Below are positions 1 through 9,004 of a stretch of 63,724 nt of DNA, piece after piece. The stretch is taken from the NCBI GenBank assembly GCA_050250665.1, contig JBFWOF010000038.1, positions 1-63,724 of the forward strand, in the 5' to 3' direction. Source of the stretch: JADKFD01 sp050250665 (GTDB taxonomy: Bacteria > Pseudomonadota > Gammaproteobacteria > Xanthomonadales > SZUA-5). The notes under the pieces were generated by a model. It saw only the letters and a program-made list of their open reading frames with translations, ran no database searches and was not told the DNA's origin. The position numbers and the translations under genes are program-made. Position 1 is the stretch's first letter. The number at the start of each line of letters is the position of its first letter.

Positions 1-179
1 CCAAGGTTGCAGTCGATGTGAGTCTGGAGACCATTCAGACCCTGGGCGGCAATGGCTACATCAATGGCTATCCGGCCGGACGTCTGCTACGCGACGCCAA
101 GCTCTACGAAATTGGTGCAGGCACCCAGGAAATTCGCCGCATGCTCATCGGCCGCGAGCTGTTTGCCGGCAAGCACTGA
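1..179 (+). CDS. Isovaleryl-CoA dehydrogenase-like acyl-CoA dehydrogenase, C-terminal end
   Basis: Partial gene entering from the left edge; the reading frame begins at base 3 and stops with TGA at 177-179. The 58 visible residues are the last helices of an acyl-CoA dehydrogenase. They contain QTLGGNGYINGYPAGRLLRD and EIGAGTQEIRRMLIGRELF, which are typical of the isovaleryl-CoA dehydrogenase subgroup in leucine breakdown, where the FAD enzyme forms 3-methylcrotonyl-CoA. The family is clear. The exact substrate is inferred from only this C-terminal piece, and the catalytic base and FAD site lie outside the window. Confidence 0.85.
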   Translation, partial: KVAVDVSLETIQTLGGNGYINGYPAGRLLRDAKLYEIGAGTQEIRRMLIGRELFAGKH

Positions 180-329
180 GGCGCGCGCGAACCCGTGGTG
201 CTGGCGGCACCTGGCGCAGTGAAGACGTCGAATCCCGAAATCTGGGGGCAAAGCTTCACGCCTTTGTCGTTTACATGAGCGTCGCGTACGCGTAATTTCG
301 GCTGATCGGTGTCCATGTGGAGGGCGACG

Positions 330-1853
330 ATGGCGCAGGGTGACGAACTCTTCGAGTTCGCGGCCGAACCGGCCGCAGCCGAGCCATGGAATGTGCTGAT
401 CGTCGATGACGAACCAGCGGTACATGAAGTGACCAGACTGGTGCTCGGGACCTTCCGGTTCGAAGACCGACCCCTGAAGTTCCATCACGCCTACTCGGCT
501 GCCGAAGCCCGTGATCTGCTGCGCAACACCGCAGACATCGGCGTGATGCTGCTCGATGTGGTGATGGAATCGGATCAGGCCGGGCTGGATCTGGTCAAGT
601 TCGTGCGCCAGGAGCTGCACAACCACTTCGTCCGCATCGTGCTGCGCACCGGACAGCCGGGCCAGGCGCCCGAGCACGAAGTCATCACCAACTACGACAT
701 CAACGATTACAAGGACAAGACCGAGCTCACGGCGCAGAAGCTGCGCACGATGATGTATGCCACGCTGCGGGCCTATCGCGACGTCATGCTGATCGAGCGC
801 AACCGCCTGGGACTGGAGCGCGTGATTGCGGCCTCGGCACACATCTTCTCGCATCAGAAATCGCACGAATTTGCCTCGGCCGTGCTGGCGCAGCTGGGCA
901 ATGTGGTGGGCTTGGAGCGCGGCGCACTGTATTGCAAGCCGGTGGAGCACGTCAGCGATTCCGGCGAGAACCTGGTGGTGGCAGCAGCAACCGGCGACTA
1001 CGCCCGCTATGTCAATGAGCCGGTCGATACCGCTTTGCCCAAGCACCTGCTGGATTCAGTGCATAGAGCCTACGAGCTCAAGGAAAACCTCTTCGCCGAG
1101 GATCACTATGTGCTGCATTTCACCGACAGCCACAGCACCGAAAGCCTGCTCTATGTCGGCGAGACACCCAAGCTGCGGGACGTTGATTACCGACTGGTGC
1201 AGCTGTTCTGTACCAATGTCTCCATCGCCTTCGAGAACCTGCATCTGAACAAGGAGCTGTTCGAGAGCCAGCTGGAGATGGTCTACCTGCTCGCAGGCGC
1301 CGCGGAAACGCGCTCGCGTGAAACCGCCAACCATGTGCGTCGCGTCGGCCTGATTGCCGAACTCATCGGCCAGGCAGTCGGCATGGATGAGCAGGAAGCC
1401 GGCATGCTGCGCTTTGCTGCGCCGCTGCACGATATCGGCAAGATCGGCATTCCCGATGCCATCCTCAACAAGCCGGGACCGCACACCGCCGAAGAATCGG
1501 TGGTCATGCGCACGCATGCGGAGCTCGGCGCGCAGATGCTGGGCGCCTCACGGCGTCCGCTGATGCAGCTGGCGGCGCAGATTGCGCGCGAACACCACGA
1601 GAACTGGGATGGTTCGGGCTATCCCCGTGCGCTCAAGGGCGAAGGCATCGGCTTGCCGGGTCGTATTGTCGCTCTGGCAGACGTTTATGACGCGCTCGGC
1701 AGCAATCGCTGTTACAAGAAGGCTTGGGCCGAAGAAGAAGTGCAGGCCTTCCTGCGCGGCCAGTCAGGACGCAAATTCGACCCGAAGCTGGTCGATCTGC
1801 TGTTCGAGAACTGGCAGGCCGCCGAAGACATCCGCAAGCGTCTGCCCGATTGA
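330..1853 (+). CDS. Response regulator with REC, DUF3369 and HD-GYP domains (probable c-di-GMP phosphodiesterase)
   Basis: A 507-residue protein. Residues about 20-145 form a receiver domain with acidic pair D26-D27 and phospho-acceptor D76 (GVMLLDVV). Residues about 165-325 match the DUF3369 sensor-like segment. Residues about 330-500 are an HD-GYP domain with HDIGKIGIPD (H367-D368), HHENWDGSG and an intact G-Y-P at 430-432, so c-di-GMP hydrolysis is expected. The start is ATG 330, because GGAGG at 319-323 is correctly spaced from it; GTG 309 and ATG 315 lie upstream or inside this ribosome site. No kinase gene is adjacent, so the partner is unknown. It is convergent with lptE. Confidence 0.9.
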   Translation: MAQGDELFEFAAEPAAAEPWNVLIVDDEPAVHEVTRLVLGTFRFEDRPLKFHHAYSAAEARDLLRNTADIGVMLLDVVMESDQAGLDLVKFVRQELHNHFVRIVLRTGQPGQAPEHEVITNYDINDYKDKTELTAQKLRTMMYATLRAYRDVMLIERNRLGLERVIAASAHIFSHQKSHEFASAVLAQLGNVVGLERGALYCKPVEHVSDSGENLVVAAATGDYARYVNEPVDTALPKHLLDSVHRAYELKENLFAEDHYVLHFTDSHSTESLLYVGETPKLRDVDYRLVQLFCTNVSIAFENLHLNKELFESQLEMVYLLAGAAETRSRETANHVRRVGLIAELIGQAVGMDEQEAGMLRFAAPLHDIGKIGIPDAILNKPGPHTAEESVVMRTHAELGAQMLGASRRPLMQLAAQIAREHHENWDGSGYPRALKGEGIGLPGRIVALADVYDALGSNRCYKKAWAEEEVQAFLRGQSGRKFDPKLVDLLFENWQAAEDIRKRLPD

Positions 1854-1862
1854 CGTAGACGC

Positions 1863-2003
1863 CGGTCGCGACGCAAGGTCGCTCCTACAGTGGGATTGGG
1901 CTCGGCCCGCGATGCTCTGGACTTACCCGACTACCCGTCGCGGATGAATCCGCTCCCACAGATTGTTGCCGCCCCTGTGGGAGCGGGCTCTGCCCGCGTA
2001 CAG
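1863..2003. repeat. REP-like palindromic repeats between convergent genes
   Basis: Two repeat types lie between the HD-GYP gene and lptE. Bases 1863-1890 are a reverse copy of the family that reads GTAGGAGCGACC...GGTCGCGAC, seen about 20 times in the window. Bases about 1946-2003 hold an inverted pair, GCTCCCACAG and CTGTGGGAGC, followed by GGGCTCTGCCCGCG; the same unit recurs near 55512. They could act as a shared terminator for the two convergent genes, but there is no U-tract, so that is only inference. Confidence 0.75.
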
Positions 2004-2049
2004 GCTTGCCGCAGCCCCCATGCGTCGTCAGTGACCGAGCTGCGCGGTC

Positions 2050-2598
2050 TCAATCCCCGTATTCATTGGTGGTACGGGACTCCCTGGCACGATTGGGATC
2101 CTGGATGCGCTGCAGCCGCTCCATGATGATCCGCACCACTTCGCGCCGCAGCTCGCTACGGATCAGGTCTTCTTCCTGACCGGCGCCGATGGCCTGCTGT
2201 TCGTCGAAGCTGTAGGTGCGCGACAAAGCCAGCGGTGTAGTCGGCACCAGCGGCTTGCCGTCGGCGTCGTCGACGGCATAGGTCACGCGATAGTTCAGCT
2301 CGTACTCGCCCACCTTGGCGCGCGAATCCAGACTGACCACATTGCGCTCCATGGTCTCGCTGTCGATACGCAGCCTAGTGACACCGACGCTGCCCACCGG
2401 ACGCAGGCTGGTGCCGGCGCTCTCCAGTTCCCGCTCCAGGTCCATGACCAGCACGCTGTCCCGGTTCACTGCCTGGATCGCCACGGAGCCCAATGCTTCG
2501 GGCAGCGGTGCGCTTTGCCTCAGCGTATAGCCGCAGGCGCCGGCGGCCAGCATGGCCGCGCCCAGCAAGGCGGCGCGCAGGGTATGGGTTGCAGCCAT
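2050..2598 (-). CDS. lptE: LPS-assembly lipoprotein LptE
   Basis: A 182-residue outer-membrane lipoprotein that plugs the LptD barrel and helps insert lipopolysaccharide. The N-terminus is hydrophobic and ends in a relaxed lipobox, LAAGAC, followed by the family signature CGYTLR at the mature N-terminus. The rest fits LptE in length and pattern: a beta-rich core and a C-terminal helix with RREVVRIIMERLQRI. The gene begins 17 bp after the leuS stop, with AGGAG upstream of its ATG, so the two are surely co-transcribed, as leuS-lptE is in many gammaproteobacteria. The usual next gene, holA, is absent here. Confidence 0.93.
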   Translation of the reverse strand: MAATHTLRAALLGAAMLAAGACGYTLRQSAPLPEALGSVAIQAVNRDSVLVMDLERELESAGTSLRPVGSVGVTRLRIDSETMERNVVSLDSRAKVGEYELNYRVTYAVDDADGKPLVPTTPLALSRTYSFDEQQAIGAGQEEDLIRSELRREVVRIIMERLQRIQDPNRARESRTTNEYGD

Positions 2599-2615
2599 GG
2601 CTCGATACTCCTGAC

Positions 2616-5339
2616 TCAGTCGGTAACCACAATATTGACCAGTTTGTCTGGCACCACAATGAACTTGCGCACGGTCTTGCCTTCGGTGAAGCGCGCCACG
2701 TCCGGATGACTCAGGGCCAGGGGCCGCAAGACGTCCTCAGTACTGCCGGGCGCCACCTCCAGCTTGCCCCGCAGCTTGCCGTTGACCTGCACCACCACCG
2801 TGATCTGATCCTTGATCAAGGCCTGCGGATCCGCCTTCGGGAAGGGCTGATCCTCCAGCAGGGTTTCAGTATGACCGAGCAGCTGCCACAAAGCGTGGCA
2901 GGTGTGTGGCGTAATCGGATTCAGCAGCAGCGCAATCGCCTCCCAGCACTCCTGCAGCACCGCCCGCGAAGCCGGACCGCTGACCTCGAACTTGCTGACG
3001 GCGTTGCTCAGTTCCATCACTTTGGCGATGGCGGTGTTGAAGGTATAGCGCGTGCCGATATCGCGGTTCACGCCCTCGATGGTCTCGTGCAGCTTGGTGC
3101 GCAGTGCCTTGTCGGCAGGCGTCATTGCCGCCAGATCCAGCGCAGGCGCCGCACCGCCTTCGACAAACTCGGCCGCCATGCGCCAGATGCGGCGCAGGAA
3201 ACGGGCCATGCCTTCGACGCCCGACTGACTCCATTCCAGTTGCTGATCGGGCGGCGCTGCGAACATCGAGAACAGGCGTACGGTGTCGGCGCCGTATTCG
3301 TCGATCAGGGCCTGCGGATCGACGCCGTTGTTCTTGCTCTTGCTCATCTTCTCGACCGCGCCGATGGTCACCGGCAAACCGTCGGCCTTGAGCGTGGCAC
3401 CGGTCATGCGACCATGACTGTCGCGCTCGATATCGACCTCGGCCGGATTGATCCAGTGACGCTTGCCATCGCTCTCGCGATAGAAAGTCTCGGCCACCAC
3501 CATGCCCTGACACAGCAGATTGATCGCCGGCTCATCGCTGTGCACATAGCCGAAATCGCGCATGGCCTTGTGCCAGAAACGGAAATACAGCAGATGCATG
3601 ACCGCATGCTCGATGCCGCCGATATAGAGATCGATGGGCAGCCAGTAGTTGGCGCGCTCGTCGAGCATGGTCGGCGCATTTGGCGAGGTGTAGCGAGCGT
3701 AATACCAGGAGGATTCAACAAAGGTGTCGAAGGTGTCGGTTTCACGCGTGGCCGGGCCACCACTGATCGGGTCGGTGGTCTGGATGAACGAGGGCATCGA
3801 CTTGATCGGCGACGCCACGCCCGAGAAGCGCACATCTTCGGGCAGCACCACCGGCAGCAGCTCCGGCGGCACCGGCACCGCGTCGCCGTTCTCGCGATAG
3901 ACCATGGGTATCGGACAACCCCAATAGCGCTGACGCGACACACCCCAGTCGCGCAGTCGGAAATTCACCTTGCGCTGTCCGCGACCCTGGGCTTCCAGCT
4001 GCGCCGCCAGAGCGTCGAAGGCGTCGCGATAGTTCTTGCCATCGAGCAATTCGCCCGAATTCACGCAGATGCCTTTTTCCGTATACGCGCCCTGGGACAG
4101 GTCAACTGCTCGGGACCCGGGACCCGGGACCCGGGACCCGGTGGAAGCGCAGGGCTCGCTCAACGGGGCCGATTTACCGCTCGGCGCTCCTGACGAGCCA
4201 GATTCTGATCCTTCCCGGGTCCCCGGTCCCGGGTCCCCGGTCCCATCAGCCGCCGGCGCAATCACCTGCCTGATCGGCAATCCATAGCGCGTGGCAAATT
4301 CCCAGTCGCGCTGATCGTGACCGGGCACCGCCATGACCGCGCCGGTACCGTAGCCCATCAACACGAAATTGGCCGCCCAGACCGGAATTCGCTCGCCACT
4401 GATCGGATGGATGGCATACACGCCGAGCGGCATGCCCTTCTTCTCCATGGTCTCGACTGCCGCTTCGGCCACGGCCGCCTGGCTGCATTCGGCGATGAAG
4501 GCCGCCAGTGCCGGATTGCCCTGTACAGCCTTGCGCGCCAGCGGATGTTCCGCAGCCACCGAGACGAAGGTCACGCCCATCAACGTGTCCGGGCGCGTGG
4601 TGTAGACCGTCAGCGGCTCGCTCTCACCCTCGACGGCGAACTGGATGTCCAGACCCTCGGAGCGGCCGATCCAATTGCGCTGCATGGTCTTGACCGAATC
4701 CGGCCAGCCGCTCATCTGATCCAGATTGCCGAGCAGTTCCTCGGCATAGTCGGTGATACGGAAGAACCACTGCGGGATTTCGCGACGCTCGACCGTGGCA
4801 CCGGAGCGCCAGCCCTTGCCGTCTACCACCTGTTCGTTGGCCAGCACGGTCTGATCAATCGGATCCCAGTTGACCACCGAGTTCTTGCGGTACACCAGCC
4901 CCTTGTTGAACAGTTCGGTGAAGAAGCGCTGTTCATGCTGGTAGTACTGCGGCGTGCAGGTCGTGACTTCACGCGACCAGTCATAGGCAAAGCCGAGCGC
5001 CTTCAGCTGGCGCTTCATGTTGCCGATGTTGGCGTAGGTCCATTCAGCCGGTGGCACATGGCGGGAAATCGCCGCGTTCTCCGCCGGCAGGCCAAAGGCA
5101 TCCCAGCCCATCGGCTGCAGCACGTTCTTGCCGAGCATGCGCTGATAGCGGCTGACCACATCGCCGATGGTGTAGTTGCGCACATGACCCATGTGCAGTG
5201 CCCCGGACGGGTACGGCAACATGCACAAGCAATAGAACTTCTCGCGATTGGGGTCTTCGCTCACTTCGAAAGCGCGAGTGCGCTCCCAGAAGGCTTGCGC
5301 GGCCGATTCGACGCTGCGCGGTTCGTAGGTGGTCTGCAT
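2616..5339 (-). CDS. leuS: Leucyl-tRNA synthetase with an extra repeat-encoded insert
   Basis: A 907-residue class I synthetase that charges tRNA-Leu. The HIGH-type motif is HMGH (PSGALHMGHVRNYTIGD) and the KMSKS motif is in VEKMSKSKNNGVDP. The start chosen is ATG at 5337-5339, giving MQTTYEPRSVESAAQ; the open frame runs further upstream but that extension matches nothing in the family. The usual length is about 860. The excess is mainly a segment of about 44 residues (about 366-409), rich in Gly, Ser and Pro, placed after APAADG and before AVDLSQGAYTEKG near the end of the editing (CP1) region. It is encoded by an inverted pair of 7-bp repeat arrays and keeps the frame open. Confidence 0.97.
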   Translation of the reverse strand: MQTTYEPRSVESAAQAFWERTRAFEVSEDPNREKFYCLCMLPYPSGALHMGHVRNYTIGDVVSRYQRMLGKNVLQPMGWDAFGLPAENAAISRHVPPAEWTYANIGNMKRQLKALGFAYDWSREVTTCTPQYYQHEQRFFTELFNKGLVYRKNSVVNWDPIDQTVLANEQVVDGKGWRSGATVERREIPQWFFRITDYAEELLGNLDQMSGWPDSVKTMQRNWIGRSEGLDIQFAVEGESEPLTVYTTRPDTLMGVTFVSVAAEHPLARKAVQGNPALAAFIAECSQAAVAEAAVETMEKKGMPLGVYAIHPISGERIPVWAANFVLMGYGTGAVMAVPGHDQRDWEFATRYGLPIRQVIAPAADGTGDPGPGTREGSESGSSGAPSGKSAPLSEPCASTGSRVPGPGSRAVDLSQGAYTEKGICVNSGELLDGKNYRDAFDALAAQLEAQGRGQRKVNFRLRDWGVSRQRYWGCPIPMVYRENGDAVPVPPELLPVVLPEDVRFSGVASPIKSMPSFIQTTDPISGGPATRETDTFDTFVESSWYYARYTSPNAPTMLDERANYWLPIDLYIGGIEHAVMHLLYFRFWHKAMRDFGYVHSDEPAINLLCQGMVVAETFYRESDGKRHWINPAEVDIERDSHGRMTGATLKADGLPVTIGAVEKMSKSKNNGVDPQALIDEYGADTVRLFSMFAAPPDQQLEWSQSGVEGMARFLRRIWRMAAEFVEGGAAPALDLAAMTPADKALRTKLHETIEGVNRDIGTRYTFNTAIAKVMELSNAVSKFEVSGPASRAVLQECWEAIALLLNPITPHTCHALWQLLGHTETLLEDQPFPKADPQALIKDQITVVVQVNGKLRGKLEVAPGSTEDVLRPLALSHPDVARFTEGKTVRKFIVVPDKLVNIVVTD
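4111..4244. repeat. Inverted heptanucleotide-array element inside leuS
   Basis: The left arm, 4111-4142, is four and a half copies of the 7-mer CGGGACC. The right arm, 4213-4244, alternates CCCGGGT and CCCCGGT. The arms are reverse complements of each other apart from a few bases and enclose 70 bp. The insert of about 132 bp is a multiple of three and has no stop in the leuS frame. Arms of this style (7-bp period, inverted pair) also occur in noncoding DNA at 9656-10160, 11241-11322 and 55444-55912. Confidence 0.85.
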
Positions 5340-5458
5340 GGCCAGGAGCCGGTCGGAAATTGAACCGCCAAGATTAGCGCAGAAAGGGTGGAGCTTGCGC
5401 GCGACCGGCGGCGGCATTCGTGGAAACTGACACAGCCCGAGAGTCGCCTTGCCTACTT

Positions 5459-5711
5459 GCGAGCCACCTGTCCCGTCCCGAAACTGCCCAAGGGCCATAA
5501 CCCCCCGGCGTCATTGCGACCCCGGACTTGATCCGGGGGAAGCAATCCAGGTGCGTGCAGCGATACCTGGATCGCTTCGTCGCTGCGCTCCTCTCCATGA
5601 ACCCATGTCGTAACGTGTTGATTTGTGGTCGTTGATGTAGGTTGGGCTAAGCGCAGCGTGCCCGACAATGGACACTGGTGTTGGGCTAAGCGCAGCGTGC
5701 CCAACCTACAG
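5459..5711. repeat. Composite intergenic repeats upstream of leuS and ybbN
   Basis: Bases about 5459-5503 are a reverse copy of a segment also found at 50595-50633 and 50766-50804 (core GGGCAGTTTCGGGACGGGAC). Bases about 5508-5594 are the common palindromic repeat beginning GCGTCATTGCGA and containing AAGCAATCCAG; copies are at 50662-50758 and 55680-55764. Bases about 5600-5620 (ACCCATGTCGTAA) recur at about 50640. Bases 5636-5711 contain two copies of TGGGCTAAGCGCAGCGTGCC. This stretch of about 500 bp holds no gene that I can support. Confidence 0.8.
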
Positions 5712-5844
5712 TTCATGGCCCGCCCCGTGCCCCCTACCCCGTGCCCCTTCAACTCCGCAGTTTCTGCACATTACGCCTCGCCATCACATTGCTTTTCCCG
5801 ATTCCGCCCCAACATCGCAGCACATTGACCTTTGGAGCCGCGCC

Positions 5845-6711
5845 ATGACCGCCTCGACCGACATCTTCAATGCGACACAGGACAACTTCGAGACCGACGT
5901 ACTCGAAGCCTCGTTCACCACGCCGGTGCTGGTCGATTTCTGGGCGCCGTGGTGCGGGCCCTGCAAGACCCTGATGCCGATGCTTGATCGCATCGTCACC
6001 GAGGCCAAGGGCACGGTGAAGCTGGCCAAGGTCAACACCGACGAGGAAATGGCGCTGGCCGGCAGCTTCGGCATCCGCAGCCTGCCTACGGTGGTGCTGT
6101 TCAAGGACGGCCGACCGGTGGACGGATTCATGGGCGCCCAGCCCGAAGGCGCAGTCCGAGCTCTGCTGGCCAAGCATGTAGGCGCGGCACCTGCGGAAGC
6201 AGAAGTGGAGGAAGACTTCGATGTCGACCCCAACAGCGAAGATCTGGCCACCCTGATCGATACCCTCCAGGGCGAAATCGAAGCCCATCCGGAGAAGACC
6301 GAGCTGAAGGCAGAACTGGCTGACGCGCTGCTGCGCGCCGGCGCACTGGAAGAGGCCGTGGCCCTGCTCGAGCAGCTGCCGGCCGAGGCTCAGGACCATG
6401 ACGCCGCACGCCGGGCACGCGCCCGCATGGGCTTCATCCAGGCGATCGAAAACGCGCCGGGCGATGCCGAACTGCAGACCGCAATCGCCCAGGACAGCAG
6501 CAATCTGCTGGCCCGCTACCAGCTCGGCGCGCTGTTCCTCCTGGCGGGTCAATACGCCGCGGGCATGGATCAGTTCCTGACCATCCTGCGCACCGACCGC
6601 AAGTTCAACGACGACCTCGGCCGACGCGCCCTGATCGACGCCTTCCGCCTCGTCCCGGACCAGGAACTGGTGGGCGATTATCGTCGGCGCATGACCAGCC
6701 TGCTGTTCTGA
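5845..6711 (+). CDS. ybbN: Thioredoxin-domain co-chaperone (YbbN/CnoX type) with C-terminal TPR-like region
   Basis: A 288-residue cytoplasmic protein. Residues about 8-110 are a thioredoxin fold with WAPWCGPC (C37 and C40) and the cis-proline segment SLPTVVLF. Residues about 135-288 are helical tetratricopeptide-like repeats, as in E. coli YbbN/CnoX (284 residues), which protects unfolded proteins under oxidative stress and hands them to chaperones. E. coli CnoX has SxxC; here both cysteines are present, so the protein may be a working reductase. ATG 5845 is chosen because GGAG lies at 5834-5837 and homology begins there; the frame stays open upstream through repeat DNA. It is a single gene. 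Confidence 0.9.
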   Translation: MTASTDIFNATQDNFETDVLEASFTTPVLVDFWAPWCGPCKTLMPMLDRIVTEAKGTVKLAKVNTDEEMALAGSFGIRSLPTVVLFKDGRPVDGFMGAQPEGAVRALLAKHVGAAPAEAEVEEDFDVDPNSEDLATLIDTLQGEIEAHPEKTELKAELADALLRAGALEEAVALLEQLPAEAQDHDAARRARARMGFIQAIENAPGDAELQTAIAQDSSNLLARYQLGALFLLAGQYAAGMDQFLTILRTDRKFNDDLGRRALIDAFRLVPDQELVGDYRRRMTSLLF

Positions 6712-6720
6712 GTCCCTTCT

Positions 6721-7282
6721 ATTTTCGCCAGGAGCCACCTTGCGTCGCGAAAGGTCCACCCAACCCGTGGGTCTGAGGTAGGAGCGACCTCGCGTCGCGA
6801 CCGCCTGCGCGACAACCAGGAACCGAGGTGAGGTGTAGTGGGGAGCAGTAGTAGGTCACGTTGACCCAAAGGGTCTACGTGACAGCTGCGTCAGTCACTG
6901 AGTGCGTTGTAGTTTCGGCAGGAGCGACCTTGCGTCGCGAAAGGTCCACCCAACCCGTGGGTCTGAAGCAGGAGCGACCTCGCGTCGCGACCGCTATGGC
7001 GCGCCGGGGAGGCGAAGATTGGGAACCTCGGCGTGTTGCGGCCGGCAGCGCAATGCAGAGAACACCGAGGGACCCAGAGAACATGGACAAAGCAAAACGG
7101 TCTTCGAACAAAGCCCTTCTCTGCGTTCTCCGCGGCCCTCAGCGTTCTCCGCGTTGAAGCTTCTGCCCGCCAGTCAGGGCGAAGGTCGACTGGTGCCGTA
7201 TGCCGATGAACCACGGTCGCGCCGCGAGGGCGCTCCTACAGGAGCAGGCCTACTGATCCTGGAGCGACCTCGCGTCGCGACC
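6721..7282. repeat. Repeat cluster: REP copies, a palindrome and one unit of about 290 bp
   Basis: About 700 bp without a gene. An 83-bp stretch at 6721-6803 is repeated almost exactly at 6911-6993; each copy carries two GGAGCGACC...GTCGCGA motifs and AAGGTCCACCCAACCCGTGG. Between them, 6855-6883 is a palindrome, GTCACGTTGACCC then GGGTCTACGTGAC. Bases 6968-7257 are one diverged unit of the repeat that is tandemly arrayed at 60792-61684, including the inner inverted segments AGAACACCGAGGG and CTGCGTTCTCCGCG. Confidence 0.8.
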
Positions 7283-7437
7283 GCCGCGAGTCGCTGGCAT
7301 ACGCAATCCCGAGCAGCACTGACCTGGCGCTATCCCCCTTAAGGATGAGCCTCGGCAACTCTTGCCCCCACCTGCACCGGATGCAGCAGCGGCTCGCGAA
7401 AGGCATGATGCGTCAGTACCCCCGGCGGAGGCGATAC

Positions 7438-8769
7438 ATGGCAGCACTGAACTGGCGTCGCGGCGGCTTGCGCCTGCAGCTGACGCTGTTCTATGTGGCG
7501 CTGTCGATCCCGGCGCTGTTGCTGCTGGAACAGTCGATCATGGCTTTCGAGTTCCAGCGTTGCGTGCGCCAGTTGGATGACGGCCGCGTGCAACAGGTGC
7601 TCGAACGTGAGGCTGTGCAGTTTGAAGCGGCGCTGGCACGCGGTATAGCCGCGCCAGAGATCGATCAGCGCCTGCGGCGATTCGTGCTGGAACTGGAGCG
7701 TCCGCGGGAAAGCCTGGGCACCAAGGCGGCTTATGTGCTGCTGGAGCTGACGCCTCATCCCTTCGCCGCCAGCCTGCAACCCGTCAGTCAAGACATGCTG
7801 CAAGCTCAGGAACAGTCAGGCATGGTCATTCGCCGCTGGAAGGCGCCGCTGGCCGATCGCGAGGAAAGGCTGGTGCTGGATCTGGCGGTGCCGTCGCCCT
7901 GGCGACATCTGGCTGACCGGCTGAGCTTTGAATGGCCGATCGCGGTCGCCTATCTGGTGGTCTTCGTGCTCGGCTCCGCCTGGTTCATGCGCCGCCGGGT
8001 GCTGGTACGGATTTCCCGGATCGGCGCCGCGGCACAATCCTGGGCGCGGGGTGATTTCGCGCCGCATCTGGCCGATCAGAGCAGCGATGAACTCGGCGAA
8101 CTGGCGCAGGACCTCAACCGCATGGCGGCCGATCTCAAGGCCCTGTTCGCGACCCGATCGACCCTGGCCACGCTGGAGGAACGCCGGCGCCTGGCGCGCG
8201 ATCTGCACGACACGGTCAAGCAGAAAGTCTTCGCCCTGTCGTTGCAGGTGGCGGCGGCACGCCAGAGTGGCGCCGATCCCGAGCGCCTGCAGCAGCGACT
8301 GAGCGAAGCCGATGCCCTGGTCGAGGAAATCCAGCGGGAGCTGGCCGATCTGCTGCGCGAGTTGCGCGAAGACGCCGGTGCCGCCGAGGATCTGATTCCC
8401 TCGCTGCAGCGCCGACTGGCCGATTTCTCGCGCCGCAGCGGATTGGCCGTCGACAACGATCTGCCGGAAACCCTGAATCTGGCGCCGACCCACGCCGAAG
8501 CCGTGCTGCGCATCGCCGACGAGGCCCTGGCCAACGCCTGGCGTCACAGCGCCGCCAGCACCATTCGGGTGCGCCTGCGGCGTGAAGCTCAGCGTGTCTG
8601 TCTGCAAATTTCCGACAATGGCCGCGGCGGCGCCCGCGAATCCCGGCTGGGCATGGGCCTGACCAATATGCGCCAACGCGCCGCCACCCTGCCGATGGGC
8701 GAGTTTGCGGTAAGCAGCCCGGACGGTGCCGGCACCGAAGTCAGCCTGATTTTTGAATTGGGGGAATGA
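7438..8769 (+). CDS. Membrane sensor histidine kinase, NarX/DegS-like (HisKA_3) family
   Basis: A 443-residue inner-membrane kinase. TM1 is about 15-35, the periplasmic sensor about 36-164, TM2 about 166-187, HAMP about 188-240. The dimerisation motif RRRLARDLHDTVKQKVF has the phospho-accepting H257. The C-terminal ATPase shows DEALANAWRHS, DNGRGG and GMGLTNM. ATG 7438 is preferred over ATG 7345 and 7405 because GGAGG at 7427-7431 is ideally spaced and TM1 then follows normally. The regulator 235 bp downstream belongs to the matching NarL class, so the two form a pair. The signal is unknown. Confidence 0.92.
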   Translation: MAALNWRRGGLRLQLTLFYVALSIPALLLLEQSIMAFEFQRCVRQLDDGRVQQVLEREAVQFEAALARGIAAPEIDQRLRRFVLELERPRESLGTKAAYVLLELTPHPFAASLQPVSQDMLQAQEQSGMVIRRWKAPLADREERLVLDLAVPSPWRHLADRLSFEWPIAVAYLVVFVLGSAWFMRRRVLVRISRIGAAAQSWARGDFAPHLADQSSDELGELAQDLNRMAADLKALFATRSTLATLEERRRLARDLHDTVKQKVFALSLQVAAARQSGADPERLQQRLSEADALVEEIQRELADLLRELREDAGAAEDLIPSLQRRLADFSRRSGLAVDNDLPETLNLAPTHAEAVLRIADEALANAWRHSAASTIRVRLRREAQRVCLQISDNGRGGARESRLGMGLTNMRQRAATLPMGEFAVSSPDGAGTEVSLIFELGE

Positions 8770-9004
8770 TCCTGGAATCCTCAGTTGACCGCTTTCGGCA
8801 CCCATAGCATGCTGATTCTTCGGACTATTGAGATGCTGGGCCACATCAACCATCAGGTGAGTTCGCTACGGGGCAGATTGCACGCTTTTGGCGGCGCAGG
8901 GCGGCGTTGCAACTCGTCGGGATAGCGGGCTATCCCTCCTCATTGCGCCTTGCCCTACACCCCCAAAAACGCACACTCTACCCCGTCCAACTGAGGGTTC
9001 CAGG

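Noticed and set aside
5340..5498. An N-terminal extension of leuS to position 5498.
   Set aside because: The extra 53 residues have no LeuRS similarity; the family start MQTTYEPRSVESAA fits at 5339.
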